Assembly: GCA_004352715.1 (NCBI GenBank)
Contig: SCFE01000121.1
Span: forward strand, 319,365-383,364
From: Hofstenia miamia
Taxonomy: Eukaryota > Xenacoelomorpha > Acoela
Direction: 5' to 3'
Length of the DNA stretch: 64,000 nucleotides
The position numbers and the translations under genes were made by a program. How positions within the stretch are numbered: position 1 is the first letter of the stretch; each line of letters begins with the position of its first letter. A model generated the notes under the pieces. The model did not search any database. It worked only from the letters and a program-made list of their open reading frames with translations, and was not told the origin of the DNA. Below, in pieces: positions 12,629 through 24,639 of the stretch.

Positions 12629-14861
12629 TGCTTTAGGCGTAAATATAAGTTTTAGTGGATGCTTAACGTAAGTGAGATCAAGTCTTTTAATGGCATTCTC
12701 AATCAATTCAGAAAGTTGCGAAAGTCTCCATCAAAAGTGTTTATTGAGAAATCCTCAGATCACCATTGTTTAATCTTCACTCTTAATTTCGATCATTCAC
12801 TTGTTTAAAATATGTTATTTGATACGTCAGAATTGGCAACTAAACTTGAGTTGAAATATCACTCTTACGCCAATTAAGATATTTTGATCAAATAATATAT
12901 TTAAAAGAGTTATTTAAAGTTTTAATTTTTGTGAAGGATCAATAGTTTTACTACAATGAAATTATTGAAAATTTATCATCCAGGCTGGCTGACATTTTTC
13001 CTGCCCACGTGGCAACGTCCTTGGTTATTGTTTGACATCATTTGCTGTAAAGTGTCATGGATCGCTAGCTTTAAATTTTTATTCTTTGACCTAGTGGATC
13101 TATATCTACATAGGTCGATTCATCCAAAGAATCATCACTTTCTCTTGTATAATAGCCACTGATACTAATGTAAATTTTAAAGAGAACTCATTAAAAAATT
13201 CAGTTTTTGTGTTTTGTGAATATTTACGCCTACGTATTGATTTTTCTGTAAACTTTTGTATCTTTTAATAAATGTACTTATATTTTACTATGTTGTATAA
13301 TATTTACTAATAAATACTTCGTTGTTGCGTATTTGTTCACCATTCACCGGATTCATTAACATGGAATATGTGTCACTCTTCAAGTCCCCTTGTTTCTTTT
13401 GCGGAAGTTATCGAATACAATTACACATGTTTCATCGGTTCTGTTTCCATAGGTGTTATAAAAGTCACAGACTACATTATTGGCTCTCCACTTGCAAAAA
13501 TACTATCCAGATATTTCAACATACAGATAAACAAAGTTTGTTTTGAAGAATTCCCAAACAGATTTTACAAGTTTCAGATGTTGTGAATTCGATGAAAATG
13601 GTACTAATATAGTTTGATTATATAACGAATAGAAATAGTGGAAAACATAAACAGTGGAATAGATAGTGTTCAAGGAGCGGATGAAAAGAATACAATCTTT
13701 GTTTAAACGAAGGGAAGGTGGAGTCCACAAATTTGCACGAAAACTAAAATTATACAAATGAAGGATGGTGCAATACAATGAATCATAAGAAGGATAAGGA
13801 TTAATATTAAAGTAAATCAGATGTGGAAATGACTGTGAGGTAAAGTGAGATAAATGTGGATAAGTTAGTCTCAGAGAGACAAATGATCCAAGAATGGAAA
13901 AGAAGTTAATGAATGATCCACTTATGTAGGAAATTTAGTTTTGGTAAGTGAGTGAAAAGCTGACGGTGGGCATAAAGAGCATTTGCAAAATCAGAAGAAA
14001 ATCACAAGAAAGAAAAACTTTGAGAGACGGATTTAAGATAGAGAGGTAAATAACACGACTGGTGACATAGGGATCATGTTATAGACAAAGCAGCATAAAT
14101 ATATCTTCGAAAATCTCTTAAATTTTCAAGGAAGAATGAAAATTGAACACTTTTTGCTTTTGTGACTGAGAATGATTGATAGTCCAATATTTTAATCCTT
14201 TCCTCAGTGAATTATCTCAAAAAATTGCTTGATTGGATTTTGGTCGAATTCAACAACAATTTTGTTATTAAATAATTTTTTAAAAGTAACCACATTTCGT
14301 GAAATTGCATTTTAGTTTTCTCACCTGTTTACTGATTTTGAAACTATTATCTGAGTTGGAATTTCATTTTTATCACTGAAATGTATTTTTTCAAAGACAA
14401 AAATATGTTTTTTTGACATTTCTTCGATTTTCATTGAGCAATAAAAACTTAGATGACTTGAGAGCAGAATTATTTCCAAATGAGTGAATAACATCCATTA
14501 TTTTAACTACATTTGTTCTACCAAATTTTGAACATCACACATTTACTTTTCAACTATGGTATCTCCTTCTTCATTTTGTACTATGTTCACCATCTTCTGA
14601 ATTATCATTGTTGCATAAGGCATCTATTTCTACAAACCCAGAAACATCATATTCAATACATTCGTCATTGCTATGAGTGACATCGATTTCATATTGACGG
14701 AGTTTTGCTGCGTCAATTTGACTAACACCCGTTTCATCATCCTCGCACATTTTCAAAGCAGCCACAGATTCATGCATTCATTTGTTTTTTCAAAAATATA
14801 CCTGATTTCATGATACTGATCCATTAATACTACAAGGATTTGGGTAAATCTACGGTTTTGT

Positions 14862-14907
<46 letters not shown>

Positions 14908-15400
14908 TTTTAGAATTTAGCACTGACAATAAACGCATAAGCATATAATTTTAAAATTTTAACTTGCCCATCTCTTTATCGCATGAAAGGGGGGCAACAG
15001 CAACCCCCGCCCATCCCATAAATCCATCCATATATATATAATCACATAAATGTAAATACAGTATATATAAAGTGTTTTTAGATACATACACAGTAAATAT
15101 ATTTTTAGTTTGACTTTTTATTGAATTTTAGCATGAAAATTTTTGAATTTTTTAGTTCAATTTTTTTAGGGACCACCAATATCGTTCGTAGTTACTGAAT
15201 TCTCGTTATAACGATCAATACTTTCGCAAGGTTTGTTTTAGAATAGACCAAAAGTCTGTTCGACATATTCAGCTTCTCGTTATATTCGGTCTCATTATGA
15301 GCGGATTAAAGTGTATATTATTTATTTTCGAAACTTTTCAATGGGTATAAATGCATAATTTAATTTGTTTATTGCAAGTTTATTACCATATATTGTAATT
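12629..15400. other. Intergenic: no supported gene; (TA)n tract at about 14864-14904
   Basis: Sequence between DUF4246 copy 1 and the SRAP gene. Overlapping short frames at 13322-13778 on both strands lack recognisable motifs. A minus-strand 68-codon acidic frame at 14571-14777 is unidentified. Near 15165-15310 there are ATAACGAGAA-type motifs that resemble ends of pogo/Tigger elements, too weak to call. Confidence 0.5.
15368..15384 (-). promoter_or_regulatory. Two AATAAA polyadenylation signals for the SRAP gene
   Basis: Minus-strand AATAAA at 15379-15384 and 15368-15373, 17 and 28 bases after the stop codon of the SRAP gene. This spacing fits a very short 3' UTR. Confidence 0.6.
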
Positions 15401-16180
15401 TCAATCGTCTTTCTCTTCTTTTATTTTCTTACAGACAACATACTCTTCCATGCTTCTTTGTCGGCGATTTTGCGGTCGGCTTTGTAATTGAGATGTACTA
15501 GGTTCAGTAACATCTGAATGATTTTCCAATTTGCTAAGTAGTATCTCATCATTACCTTTCAAAAGAGACAAAAGTCGCTCATTGGAGGCGGCTGTGCTAT
15601 ACAACCATTGTTTCGTATCGTCATCATCAACGAAAATTGCCGGCATCCGATCGTGGATATTTCGCAACGATCTTCCACTGTCCACGGTGATCATTGCTAC
15701 CGAGGCTTTGTTGTTGCGGAACTCATAAGTCCCTGCTAGAAATAGTAGGTTGCACTCTTGGCCACTGACTGGATGTATGTATGCAGAATCTTTATCAGTT
15801 TTCAAATAACAGAAGAACAAATTTCCAGTTTCTTGGTTTCTTTCGTAAAAGCCATCAACTACAATTACACATCGATTACCTCTTTTAAACGGAGATTTTG
15901 TAAACCGATTTTCTAAGATCTTTTCTTTTCTTACAAGATCGGTACGATATTCTTTCGTCATTTTAAAAGGTGGTACTAATCCCCAACTCATCGTCTGTAG
16001 TACAGTTGTTTTCTCGGTATTAGAATAGTACAGGACTGCAACCTCCTCTTTCTTAACTATCATTTCATTTAACAGCACTCGTTGATTGAAATTTTTCAAC
16101 TTTACATTCCTCGATACTTTTTCGCTACATTTGCATTTTAGTTCTTCTTGACTTTGTGAGAGTGATACACCACAACACAT
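15401..16180 (-). CDS. SRAP domain protein, HMCES-like abasic-site sensor
   Basis: A single 259-codon frame. The start is the ATG at 16180, which gives Met-Cys; the family needs Cys at position 2 as nucleophile after Met removal. The frame also extends to an upstream GTG at 16186, which would lose this. Family landmarks: WGLVPPF (66-72), RCVIVVDGFYE with catalytic-type Glu113, and IHDRMPAIF with His176. HMCES/YedK proteins link covalently to abasic sites in single-stranded DNA at replication forks. Odd: the conserved Asn-x-Arg active-site motif reads Leu82-Val83-Arg84, so the Asn is gone, and Trp after DGFYE is Arg. The C-terminal tail has QRSMEEYV (241-248), resembling a PCNA-interacting QxxMxxYx box. 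No introns in the coding part; an acceptor-like TTTAG lies 12-15 bases upstream of the ATG. Divergent but open, so probably functional. Confidence 0.85.
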   Translation of the reverse strand: MCCGVSLSQSQEELKCKCSEKVSRNVKLKNFNQRVLLNEMIVKKEEVAVLYYSNTEKTTVLQTMSWGLVPPFKMTKEYRTDLVRKEKILENRFTKSPFKRGNRCVIVVDGFYERNQETGNLFFCYLKTDKDSAYIHPVSGQECNLLFLAGTYEFRNNKASVAMITVDSGRSLRNIHDRMPAIFVDDDDTKQWLYSTAASNERLLSLLKGNDEILLSKLENHSDVTEPSTSQLQSRPQNRRQRSMEEYVVCKKIKEEKDD

Positions 16181-16186
16181 CTTCAC

Positions 16187-16839
16187 TGAAGCCTAAATAT
16201 TTCAAATTCTATTATATTATTCATGTATAGTTAGTGTTTGTAGCTCGTTTTTTTGAAGTTCGTGTTTAAAAACTATTTGTCAGATTCGCAACAGTGATGT
16301 GCTCCTGCAGTTTTTTTTTTCATTTAAATGCCTTGAAATATTTGTTGAGACTAATAAAAGTGAATGTAATTTTTGAGAATTATTACGGATGCACTGTAAA
16401 TAATGACAATTTATCAGATAGTGAAGATTATAGCGTTTGTTTTATTGATTTAAAGTACATAGCCACTGTACAATACCTTCACATATATACATTTTAGCAC
16501 GTTAATATACGTTAATTTTCACGTAGTTTGAAATTTGTTTCCAAATCAATACAAGAACAAATTTATCCTAATGCCGATATTGAACTCACCAAGGCCAATT
16601 CAGAGGGGGATCCCCGATTTTCTGTAAAAACCAGCCCAAGCTAGTCGCAGAAAGAGTAGTTCCAATCCTATTGTCGCTTATGTTTAATTTACGTTAAGCT
16701 ATTGTTCTTCAATCACAAAAGGATTTTTAAAAACACTTAGCAATTGATAAAAAATGCAGATTGAAAATGCCATAATGAGATATTGCTATACGAATTACTG
16801 TATGACTTAAGTCCAATATGAATGCACAACTTAGGTTAT
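16187..16839. other. Upstream of the SRAP gene; no other gene seen
   Basis: Presumed promoter side of the minus-strand SRAP gene, with no defined element. A plus-strand 67-codon frame (16294-16497) has no recognisable motif. Confidence 0.4.
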
Positions 16840-17520
16840 AGCCTGGTTCTGTAGTATTTGCCGCTTTTGTTGACCTAAGCTCTGGTTTTAATACTGTTCT
16901 GCAAAATAAATTTCTGCCAAAGGTTGGTGGAAAATGTCAATGGCTGGCCAAATGGCTTCACAGCTAGTATGATAATTATAGACAAGCTGTTAAGGTTACG
17001 CCAAGTATCGCATCGGAACAGCAAGTAGTTGGTGTTGGAATACCTCAAGGAGGGCCACTATCAGGACCATGTTTTACCACTGGCAATGATAAAATTCACA
17101 TGACAAATTTGATCCAGAATTTGGGAACTTAGCCAAATTTTCGGATGATATGAGGTATTTAGAATTTGTTCGCTCCAGGAGTTTGCTTGAAGATTACAAT
17201 TACTTCAAACAAAAAATTGAAAAAATTACTAACTTTTTGATTTGAGAAAATTGAAATTGTCAATCCCGATAAATGCGAGGAAGTAATATTTCGGGTTAAG
17301 GATCATACCAGTGATACGGAAGGTGTTACAAATATAAAGATTTCTATGATTGGGAAGCAAGTTCCACTGAAGGGTATGTGTAGGTATTTGGGCGTGGTGT
17401 TACACGAAAATTTGAAATGGAACATCATGTTAGGAAGGTGGTCGAAAAAATAAATTATATCATAAACTCTTTAAGATTTTGTTTGAAATATTTTAATGTA
17501 GCAGGCTGTGAGATTTTTAG
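16840..17520 (+). pseudogene. LINE reverse transcriptase fragment
   Basis: Frames spanning shifts read VFAAFVDLSSGFNT, then VGIPQGGPLSGPCF near 17035-17080, then AKFSDDMRYLEFV near 17130-17170. They continue with NPDKCEEVIFR and RYLGVVLHENLKW near 17260-17420. These match the palm and thumb order of non-LTR retrotransposon reverse transcriptases (D, PQGxxLSP, F/YxDD, then KCE and YLGV). The FSDD catalytic pair is present, but several frameshifts and stops make it inactive. It ends about 40 bases before a telomere-like hexamer run. Confidence 0.8.
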
Positions 17521-17557
17521 TTAATCTTTAACAGTAGCTGATAAGAAATTGCTTAGT

Positions 17558-17616
17558 TTAGCGTTAGGGTTATGGTTTGCGTTAATGTTAAGGTTGGGGA
17601 AGGGGTTTGGGTTAGG
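17558..17616 (+). repeat. Degenerate telomere-like hexamers, about ten units in register
   Basis: Reads TTAGCG TTAGGG TTATGG, then TTTGCG TTAATG TTAAGG, then TTGGGG AAGGGG TTTGGG TTAGG. The six-base register is kept throughout. It lies just 3' of the LINE fragment, so it could be the simple-repeat tail of that element or an interstitial telomere-type tract. Confidence 0.75.
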
Positions 17617-18259
17617 TCTATAATTATTATATTGATAAACTAGAATATTTACAATTATTTGAGTTGGATGAGATACCGCAAAAGTACCAACATTTCAGCT
17701 TATTTATTTCAACAATGGATGACTTAAGACGTTTTCTAATAATTGTAATAATGGCCATTATTGGCTTTTGAAAATATAAAATTTTTTTCACCATTACAGG
17801 GAGTTCATGGCAACGAAAGCCTACTGAAGCACCGAATTTATTTCATCCACTTGGCACCAAAATAGTATTTTAATCAAATATATTAACATCCTGTATTTAA
17901 ACAAGAATATATTTATTTTAGTAAAAGTTTCCTTAAGCTTAATTCATTTTAATACACGATTTGAATTTTTGAGGTTAATTTCGCCAAGAGCTACAGAAAT
18001 GTTTTCACTAACAGTTAAGAAATCTTGATGCGAACAGGCTACAACTTCTGATAATTCATTAGCCGCATATCCCTAATTTGACATTTCATTTCTTGTTCAG
18101 TTACTACATTATACACATCCGCTTATTAATTTTATTTCTTATTAATGTTGCATATTTATGCATACTTTTAGATGGTTTCTTCATAAATGTGTAGAAGTAA
18201 TTTTAACAGCTGAATTATATTAAATCCTAGCAATTGATTTTAATGTTTGAAAATTTGAA
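17617..18259. other. AT-rich non-coding sequence
   Basis: No gene or structured repeat recognised. Confidence 0.4.
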
Positions 18260-18350
18260 TTTCAAAATCGAAGTATTTGTATTTTTAAATAGAATCCGCG
18301 TTTAATTTCATTCAATTAGGATTTTTCTATTGATTTTTTAAATATTACTT
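18260..18350. repeat. Dispersed 91-bp repeat next to a (TA)n tract, copy A
   Basis: Begins TTTCAAAATCGAAGTATTTG and ends ATTACTT, followed within a few bases by a (TA)n tract. Nearly identical (about six differences by eye) to 24666-24756, which is also followed by (TA)n. Confidence 0.85.
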
Positions 18351-18351
18351 G

Positions 18352-18352
<1 letters not shown>

Positions 18353-18400
<48 letters not shown>

Positions 18401-18443
18401 ATATATATTATATATAATATATATTATATATATATATATATAT
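18353..18443. repeat. (TA)n microsatellite, interrupted
   Basis: About 90 bases of alternating TA with a palindromic TAATATATATTATATATAAT interruption in the middle. Confidence 0.95.
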
Positions 18444-19854
18444 TTGTTAACTATACAATTTGTATAATTAATTTTAAGTTTCAGTTATTTAAATCAATTC
18501 ATTTAAAATTAATAAAATCAGGTTGATTTGTTAAGACGGAATAATCCGACAAATCAGTTCCTTTTAAATTGTGTTGTGTAATTATGACACACCTTTGCAC
18601 AACGTTGTTGACATTTTTTAAACTATTAAAAGGCAAAAGTTTTTAGGATAAGTTTTAATGTTTCTCCCCATTATAATTTTTTAATATATTTATCTCAGTT
18701 AATCAATTACCCCCAGTGTAGTTTGCGAATTCTGATTTTTCACGGTTTCTGAAAAGTTAAGAGTAAGTATGAACTTTGCGATTCAACATTAATGTCATTG
18801 AAGTCCGTGTTACTAAATTTATTTTGTAATATTTACTCTTATTTACTTGATGGCTACATTAGAAGGATTAATAGTACGGAATTGCAGAAAAGTTTTTGAA
18901 AAGTTTTCTTGATTTGAACTCTCTTGTCTAGGCAACTAGCAATGCTTACTCACCTTTGTAGTGTACAAGTAGCTAATGTTTCTTAGTTGTTAGTGACGAC
19001 AGTATTTTATAGATTTGCTTTAATTCGCACATGTGAATACGATTTACAAGGCAATTGTTCATTTCAAAATCCTTTCGTAGAAATCTATAAATAGAATCCC
19101 TCGTAAGAGTTAAATCATTATGAATTAACACATGCCGTATTAAACTAATGTTACGCCCATCTAAGTGATTGGTTTTAACTTAATCGTTTTCTATAGATGT
19201 AGCACTTGCTTGCTGCTCTCAAATTCATTGAAAGACAGATAAGCATTAGTTCTTATATAATTTAAGTTGAATCATGCTTTGATTTGAAAGTAAATTTCGA
19301 ACCAACTATCCTTAACAGAATTTATATATATATATATATATATACTCAGAAACAGATAGAGTATTGAGTTATCCTGGAAACTACTATAAATAGGGAACAT
19401 TCAAAATTGGGGCAATAATTAAAAAATTAAAGAAAATTGAAGAAACGCCGATAGAAGTTTGGTTGAACATCTTGTAAAATTTTGCCATGTCTTGTTTAAT
19501 AAATATGATGTTTTTGTGCAGCTGTAACCACTAACCCATACAAAGAATGACAGACGTCATAATGAATCTTTTGGTACATCATGTATTCCTAGTCCAATAT
19601 TTGACAATCTATACCGAAAATGTAAGAACTGTTATATATTCTTTAGACGAAAGTAATCACTATCGTGAACACCCAGAGCATATTGTATTTTACTGAGAGA
19701 TAGTGATTGAAAGACACTATCAATTTCTTCAATTGAAAAACCCGATATCCGAAGATTAGTCAAAATAAACTGTCTTTTGGTAACTGCACGAGCTCATTGA
19801 GATGTTTATTGAAACAAAAATCACATTCGAGAATGATAGCAAGTATTATACCAA

Positions 19855-19886
<32 letters not shown>

Positions 19887-20670
19887 CAAAAGAAATTTTA
19901 GAACTTTTGCTTTCAGGGAGTCTTATTTCAGCATTCTACCTACTGTCGTTTAAAAGTCATAGATATTTACCATCCTAAGCATTCTTTTTGCACACCCTGT
20001 AGTATTTTCTTGTATATAATGCTAATAATCTATTTAAAATTCTTCCAAGCAAGCATGCAAGTATTTGTCAATGATAGTTTATTCTTTTTAACAGATAAGT
20101 TAATACTTTTTATAAAGTTTTTATCATATCAATTAAACATCTATAAAATTTTAAGAATCATATCAACATATAAGAGTTTTAGTCTTTCACGGTGTTTGCA
20201 GAGGAGTTTAACATTGCTGATATTACAATTTTCATCAGGTTGAACTGACTGACTTACTCAAATAACAAGTTTTTCACAATTGCAATAGTTCACCAATGCA
20301 CGTATATTAATGAAAATACGAATTTTATCCTATTTGAAGCAGATTTTAATCCCCACCAAAAAAACACATTGTGTACACATGTACATGGTGGTTATGTGAA
20401 ACAATTCTGCTTACGAAGAAGACTGAAAATCCATATTCACGATAATTGCGGGATGATTTGTATATCATAACCAAAGTAATTTTTGCAATGTAGCAATTTT
20501 TGTAGGAGTAATATGAAAGATATAATATAAATGTTCATTAAAATTAATGAATTTCTAAAAAAGTTATTTGCAAGTTACAATGTTACTGTGAAGCTTTAAA
20601 AACTTGAATTTATAACAAAGTAACCATGGAAATTTATGGAGTAGGTAGAAGTCTGATATATTTTTTTGGT
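18444..20670. other. Intergenic: no gene seen; (TA)n at 19323-19345 and 19856-19885
   Basis: AT-rich sequence without supported coding potential. The plus-strand 77-codon frame at 20010-20243 has no recognisable motif. Confidence 0.5.
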
Positions 20671-20676
20671 AACCTG

Positions 20677-22468
20677 AGTAGTATTACTTCGAGTGAAGCC
20701 CGTTACACTTTTTTCTGATTGGTCGAGAGGTGGAGTGAAGCCCGTTACACTTTTTTCTGATTGGTCGAGAGGGGTGGCCTTTGACCTGAGACGTCGTGGA
20801 TATTGCCGGGGGTGTTTTACTGACGTCATGCATGTACTTTTACTAGTTTTTGTGTTATTTAACTGTTTTAAATTCATGTGTAAATGCACATTTTGTTTGT
20901 TTCCTACAGAATTCCCCCCAACAACAATGATGATAAACTAGCCTGATAGACAAATTTAATAGTACGATATATGTGATCATTATAAGCAAAGTGTAGAATA
21001 AATTACATTTTTGTCTTGTCTTAAACACGTATGTGGGTTTTACCACGTACGTTTATTAAATATTATTATTAATATTTATTTTTTATTTGGAAATATTTTT
21101 CGATTCCACTTTTTAAACAAGTATGTAAATTATTTTTACTTGGAAATATTTTTCGATTCTTTTTAAACAAGTATGATAAAGTGGGAAAGTAATACATGTA
21201 AAGTAATTTAATGTGGGAAAGTAAAACTAAAAAATGTAAAAAAATGCAAACTAAATTAGGCCACATAAATAACACAAAAACTAGTAAAAGTACATCCATG
21301 ACGTCAGTAAAACACCCCCGGCAATATCCACGGCGTCTCAGGTCAAAGACCACCCCTCTCGACCAATCACAAAAAAGTGTAACAAACTTCTGCCCACCTC
21401 TCGACCAATCAGAAAAAAGTGTAACGAACTTCTAGTCTCTTTATACTACTCGCTGTTGATTTTTAATTAAAAAAAATGTTTCTTAATAATGAAAACCATT
21501 ATAAATTTTTCAAATTACTGATTTCTAGTGATTTGCTGAAAGATTCTAGAAAAAATTATGTAAGCAGGCCTATGAAATATGAGTGTATGAGGTTTCACCA
21601 CATGAATTTTAATGTTGATAAGAAAAACTTCAAATGCAAATAATTAAAAAATTAATTCGTAAACAAAATAAGCTTTGCTTCCGGCGTCACTGCCAGCAAG
21701 TTTGACAGTCACTTGTCATCACGCTTGTCCATCGGAATTGAAATATAATTGGATTCCAATTGGATTTTCATTGGAATAATTTTACAAAATTCGAGTCCAG
21801 TCGGATTTCGAATCTCGCATCTTGTATACGCAGGTAGGCTTATAAATATCATAATTGTAAAATCACCATTAAATAATAAACTGTTCTAAAATTTACAAAA
21901 AATTAAATTTTAGCAGTTACATTTGTAATTTGCTAAAATCGTGTAATTAATCATTTTTGTATTGTATATAGATATAGTATTAACCAATCAATGTTGATGT
22001 TATTAAATTAAAGCATGAAAACTTATCAAATGTCAATTGTTTATATATAAAGATTGAATTTTATTTATTAGCTTGAAATCGCAAACTTTGCTAATGAAGT
22101 GTTNGGAAAGTAATACATGTAAAGTAATTTAATGTGGGAAAGTAATACATGTAATTAAGTTAATGTGGGAAAGTAAAAAATGTAAAGTTAGTTAATGTGG
22201 GGAAAGTAAAACTAAAAAAACGTAAGGTAATGTGGGAAAGTAAAACTAAAAAAGTAAAAAAATGCAAACTAAATTAGACCACATAAATAACACAAAAACT
22301 GGTAAAAGTACATGCATGACGTCAGTAAAACACCACCGGCAATATCCACGACGTCTCAGGTCAAAGGCCACCCCTCTCGACCAATCACAAAAAAGTGTAA
22401 AGGGCTTCACTCCACCTCTCGACCAATCAGAAAAAAGTGTAACGGGCTTCACTCGAAGTAATACTACT
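20677..22468. mobile_element. Foldback element with 185-bp inverted arms carrying CCAAT, CRE and CSL-like sites
   Basis: The left arm starts AGTAGTATTACTTCGAGTGA at 20677. The right arm, read on the other strand from 22468, starts with the same 20 bases and stays almost identical for about 185 bp (four differences seen). Both sides are flanked by AACCTG (20671-20676 and 22469-22474), a likely 6-bp target duplication. Each arm carries two CTGATTGG/GTGATTGG (inverted CCAAT) boxes and a TGACGTCA palindrome. A third, degraded arm in the right-arm orientation lies at 21265-21450. Next to the two right-oriented arms are repeats with TGTGGGAAA (21212, 22133, 22164, 22231), a match to the CSL/Su(H) consensus. 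No transposase is present. A single N at 22104 is an assembly join. Open frames across the arms are mirror images of one another and not genes. Confidence 0.8.
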
Positions 22469-22827
22469 AACCTGGTGTGCTCATCATTTTTGGATGATGG
22501 AAGATGTAATCCAGGGGAACTTACGCCTAAAGGCAACTTGGTCAAATAAGTGATCTACTCTGTTTGTATGTTGACATTCCACTGTTTTTGTGGATTCCTA
22601 GTTCTCGGACACCTTTCTTTATAGATCAAAAAATGTTTTGCATCACAATTTATGTGAAACTACGTAGTGAAGATTCCGCTTCATAAAGAAATTTCAGCAT
22701 ATTTTTGTTCTGTATTCAATCATATTATGAGAGTATTAGATTCTTTTTAGGGGGAAGGGTTGATTTAGACTCCACCTGACATTCTTGTCCACAAATATTA
22801 TGATTAAGAAGAGCATTTTAAACTTTT

Positions 22828-24100
22828 TTGGGCGAGTCAAAAGCCTTTCCCAATTCAAAAAATGTATTACAGTTACTGTTTACTTGTTAACATCGAGACA
22901 TGATTCGATAAGGCCGCCATTACTGTCTAATCAAGCCTGACACCGCTTTGTGAAGTCACGAAAAGATCTTCTGAACATATCTGGGGATGTTTTCGATTTC
23001 CCTCGTAATTCTGGCTTGCAAGTCACGAATTGAACGAAAGATCACTCCATTGGTTTAGACTTTGAAGCAGAGGTATGACCACAAGCAAGTCACAAGCACT
23101 CAAATCGGAAGATCTTGCAGGCCACTCAATAGGCCAATCGACTGGCTTGGCGAAGATGTGTTCAAAATGTCTCTGGCTTGTCGGTGGCAGGATGCAGGCG
23201 CACCTTCAGGCTGGTACAACATTTCTCGTTTTCTTGTGAAGAAAGGCACAACTTTTTCAGTGAGTATGGAACACTATCGCTCTCCGTCCATAGTTTCTCT
23301 GGATATAGCAACGGCTACCACACCGTCCACAATGTCAGGCTTACCGTCTTGCCAGCATTGGAGATGCGTTTCATTGGATTTTCATGTCCCCAATAATGAA
23401 TATGATGTTTATTGACATGACCAGTAAGGTTGAAGACACATTCGTCAGAAAAAGTAATTTGAGTGAGTAAGGCTGGGTCTCCTGCGAACTTTGACATCAT
23501 TTGTGAGCAAAGTTGAGCTCTTCTGTCACTGCCTCTATCGCAGATTAATTGAGAATAAAGGGGCTTCTACGGATGTGATTGATTGTTTTCATCCGATAAC
23601 CACCGGTTGGATCTTCAAATACTGCTTCTAAGTCTGCAGCTTCTTCATTGTCACCAAAAGCAGTCAACGGCCTGCCGGCGCGAGGTCGTTCAGTCACAAA
23701 ATTACCAGTATCCAACACAAATGGGTTTTCTGGGTAGCACTTGCTTTTTAACTTGAGTGAACAACTTTTGACGACATTCTTCCAAAATGGTTTTCAATGC
23801 AACAGCCCAAGCAGTTATTGTAACTTTTTCGTAAATTGTCAGTGATCGAGTCAGTGACACCAAACAATATCTTTGAAGGCGAATCCGTTTCTTTGAAATT
23901 AGGTTTAAAAATTTGTGTCCGGTTATTCGCTACACGTATCATTGATCAGCGTGAATTATCGAAAATTTCGAATTTATTCACAACATAAATTTCTATCACC
24001 AAAGGTTTCAAATACGGACGAAAAAATTTGTGCAAACTTTATGAATTGCAAATTGTTCATTTGGATTTTTTGAGTTGGCAAAGACTTTTGACTCACCCTG
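22828..24100 (-). mobile_element. Tc1/mariner-type element with 35-bp inverted repeats, decayed transposase
   Basis: The left end reads GGGCGAGTCAAAAGCCTTTC from 22830. The reverse complement of the right end reads GGGTGAGTCAAAAGTCTTTG, and both continue into CAAAAAAT, giving about 35 bp of matching ends. Minus-strand frame 23500-23315 contains ITFSDECVFNLTGHVN and HYWGHENP, the first-Asp region of a mariner-like transposase. Further on, near 23105-23080, WPARSSDLSACD marks the second-Asp block (WPxxSPDLxxxD). Stops interrupt the frame and the catalytic pieces lie in different frames, so it cannot encode an active enzyme. TA follows the right end. Confidence 0.85.
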
Positions 24101-24283
24101 TATTTTGGATGTTTTGTTGCGTAATTCTTTTGGAATAATTAATTCCATGTGTGATCTCACAACAATGTATATAATTGCTATATTATATGGAAAATTTGAG
24201 CCATAGCATCACAATGTCATGCTATTAGGAAGGCCATGATTTGCTCTTATCTCATAAATAAAGCAAATGAATGCACTTACTGT

Positions 24284-24523
24284 ATTTATAAAATATGGGT
24301 AATCAACTTTTGATTTCATTTATGTGCTTTTGATGATGAATTACAGTTTTAAGAATAGAAGTCATTGATAAAACAATGCTTCTTAGTTCTGAGAGAATTG
24401 AAAGATGACGAAAATTTTATTTTTATTGGCTGATGTGTGGGGATGCATACTCCTACTCTGAATAACGATATAAAATCAAATGTAGACTACTGTTTTATAA
24501 AATATGGGTAATCAACTTTTGAT
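24284..24523. repeat. Direct repeat of about 28 bp, two copies
   Basis: TTATAAAATATGGGTAATCA plus ACTTTTGAT occurs at about 24289 and 24493, 204 bases apart. Possibly a local duplication. Confidence 0.7.
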
Positions 24524-24639
24524 ATTATAACATTATATATATAGGGCAGGATAAAATGAGCATATATAATTTATTAATTGCATGTAAATTTAAACAACAT
24601 TCAATGTAATATAATAAAAAACGTATTCCCCAAATTTTG

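Noticed and set aside
13322-13778. Overlapping frames on both strands downstream of copy 1
   Set aside because: Three frames cover the same bases and none shows a family motif.
14571-14777. Acidic 68-codon minus-strand frame
   Set aside because: Protein-like composition but no recognisable motif, no splice context and no homologue I know; not enough to call a gene.
15165-15310. Possible pogo/Tigger terminal sequence
   Set aside because: Only short ATAACGAG-type motifs, with no partner end or coding part.
16181-16186. GTG at 16186 as the SRAP start
   Set aside because: The ATG at 16180 places Cys at position 2, as the SRAP mechanism requires.
20596-22549. Several open frames of 73-99 codons on both strands
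   Set aside because: They all lie in the inverted arms of the foldback element and are mirror images of each other.
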